64,000 bases of DNA, taken from positions 558,001-622,000 of the forward strand of contig NC_015496.1 of NCBI RefSeq assembly GCF_000212355.1, given 5' to 3'. How positions within the stretch are numbered: the first letter of the stretch is position 1; every line of letters begins with the position of its first letter. A program made the translations under genes and the position numbers. Positions 63,461-64,000 of the stretch are shown one piece after another. This stretch comes from Dokdonia sp. 4H-3-7-5. GTDB taxonomy: Bacteria; Bacteroidota; Bacteroidia; Flavobacteriales; Flavobacteriaceae. Below the pieces are notes generated by a model. That model saw nothing but the letters and a program-made list of their open reading frames with translations, was not told the DNA's origin and did no database searches.

Positions 63461-64000
63461 ATGAAAAATATATTAATTATTGTCTTGATATGCTGTGGAT
63501 ACGCTTTCGCGAAAGCGCAAGAGACCGCACATAATTTTGGTAATATTCAAATTCATCACAATGGGGCTATAGGCTTTCATGGTGATCTTGTGAATGACGG
63601 AGATTTTGATAATAATTTAGGTCTAGCGGGTTTTTACAATCAAGAAGAAGAACTATTTATTATAGGAAACAACAAACCCGTCTTCTTTAATATGGAAGTC
63701 GATGTTCCAGAAGACCTAAACTTTGAAGTATCTGTAGGCGTTACTAATTTTTTAGATTTTATAAACGGGAGAATCACAACCCCAAGAGAAGACTTAGGAA
63801 TTAATCTTGATTTTACTGATGATGCAATTTACTTAGGAGAAAGTGATGATAATCATGTGGACGGTTATGTCACAAATCAAGGAAATCTAGAATTTGACTT
63901 CCCTATAGGTGATGATTTTAAAATACGCCAACTTACAGTAGTCCCTCTAGACCCTGCTGGTGATGTGTATCAAGCAGCATATTTTTTTGAAGATCCTAAT
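63461..64000 (+). CDS. exported protein, truncated by window edge
   Basis: 180 codons open from ATG 63461 to the window end. Signal peptide NILIIVLICCGYAFAKA, mature start QETAHNFGNIQIHHNGAIGF. Then beta-rich sequence (GDLVNDGDFDNNLGLAGFYN, NFEVSVGVTNFLDFINGRI, FPIGDDFKIRQLTVVP) typical of large flavobacterial surface or gliding-associated proteins that may carry a T9SS C-terminal domain, which would be outside the window. Four bases after the previous stop; fifth gene of the operon. Confidence 0.8.
   Translation, partial: MKNILIIVLICCGYAFAKAQETAHNFGNIQIHHNGAIGFHGDLVNDGDFDNNLGLAGFYNQEEELFIIGNNKPVFFNMEVDVPEDLNFEVSVGVTNFLDFINGRITTPREDLGINLDFTDDAIYLGESDDNHVDGYVTNQGNLEFDFPIGDDFKIRQLTVVPLDPAGDVYQAAYFFEDPN
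63502..63517. repeat. 16-bp palindrome as signal-peptide codons (last gene)
   Basis: Read as AFAKA before QETAHN. Confidence 0.92.

Noticed and set aside
1932-63517. The 16-bp palindrome as a transcription terminator
   Set aside because: It lacks a following T tract, occurs inside genes, and several genes have separate proper terminators beside it.

Overview
The window comes from a marine Flavobacteriaceae (Bacteroidota) chromosome, most likely Dokdonia/Krokinobacter. The evidence is low GC, absence of clear Shine-Dalgarno sites, Bacteroidota promoters (TTG - 18/19 nt - TAnnTTTG), a gldA gene, many flavobacterial families (DUF3857, DUF6702, CarboxypepD_reg-like), and a 280-residue NDQ-type sodium-pumping rhodopsin that I recall as close to KR2 of Krokinobacter eikastus. 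A 16-bp perfect palindrome, CGCTTTCGCGAAAGCG, is scattered through the whole window, both between and inside genes.

Layout. 1-7.0 kb: truncated rlmN, a glyoxylate-type aminotransferase, the glyoxylate shunt (aceB-aceA) and a divergent RamB/ScfR-like regulator. 7.2-18 kb (minus strand): queA, aroA, a MazG-like pyrophosphohydrolase, three DUF3857/transglutaminase-like exported proteins (two have lost the catalytic Cys and His), a decayed second mazG copy, dtd and rsgA. 18.1-23.05 kb: a Phe/Tyr operon (pheA, aminotransferase, tyrA, DAHP synthase-chorismate mutase) preceded by a clear leader-peptide attenuator that I found outside the larger ORFs. 23.2-28.3 kb: gldA, the sodium-pump rhodopsin, rpsO and pnp.

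28.4-34.6 kb is an AT-rich accessory island: a GIY-YIG/DUF4357 protein, a membrane-anchored receiver overlapping a Cys-rich histidine kinase, a zinc-ribbon PD-(D/E)XK nuclease, a DUF2262-like protein and a PLD-like protein. Similar boundary motifs and inverted repeats in the intergenic spaces suggest cassette-like acquisition. 34.6-45.1 kb: CPBP protease, zinc-motif FAD monooxygenase, methyltransferase, tandem hairpin repeats, a complete arsenic operon (arsR, DUF6428, arsC-like, acr3) with two operator-like sites, Nudix + Imm53, outer-membrane/lipoprotein genes and an HTH regulator. 45.2-51.5 kb: M1 peptidase, DUF6702, three tandem CarboxypepD-like paralogues, pepE and tRNA-Gly.

51.8-64 kb is one long operon of exported proteins: a 2,945-residue repeat giant containing exactly 54 copies of a 32-residue (96-bp) unit, a collagen-like protein with 61 uninterrupted Gly-X-Y triplets, and three further secreted proteins. 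In the last four of these genes the 16-bp palindrome itself encodes the end of the signal peptide (AFAKA|Q). The strongest points for a second look are the aromatic attenuator, the palindrome used as protein-coding sequence, the 54-copy repeat, and the cassette-like island with its orphan phosphorelay pair.
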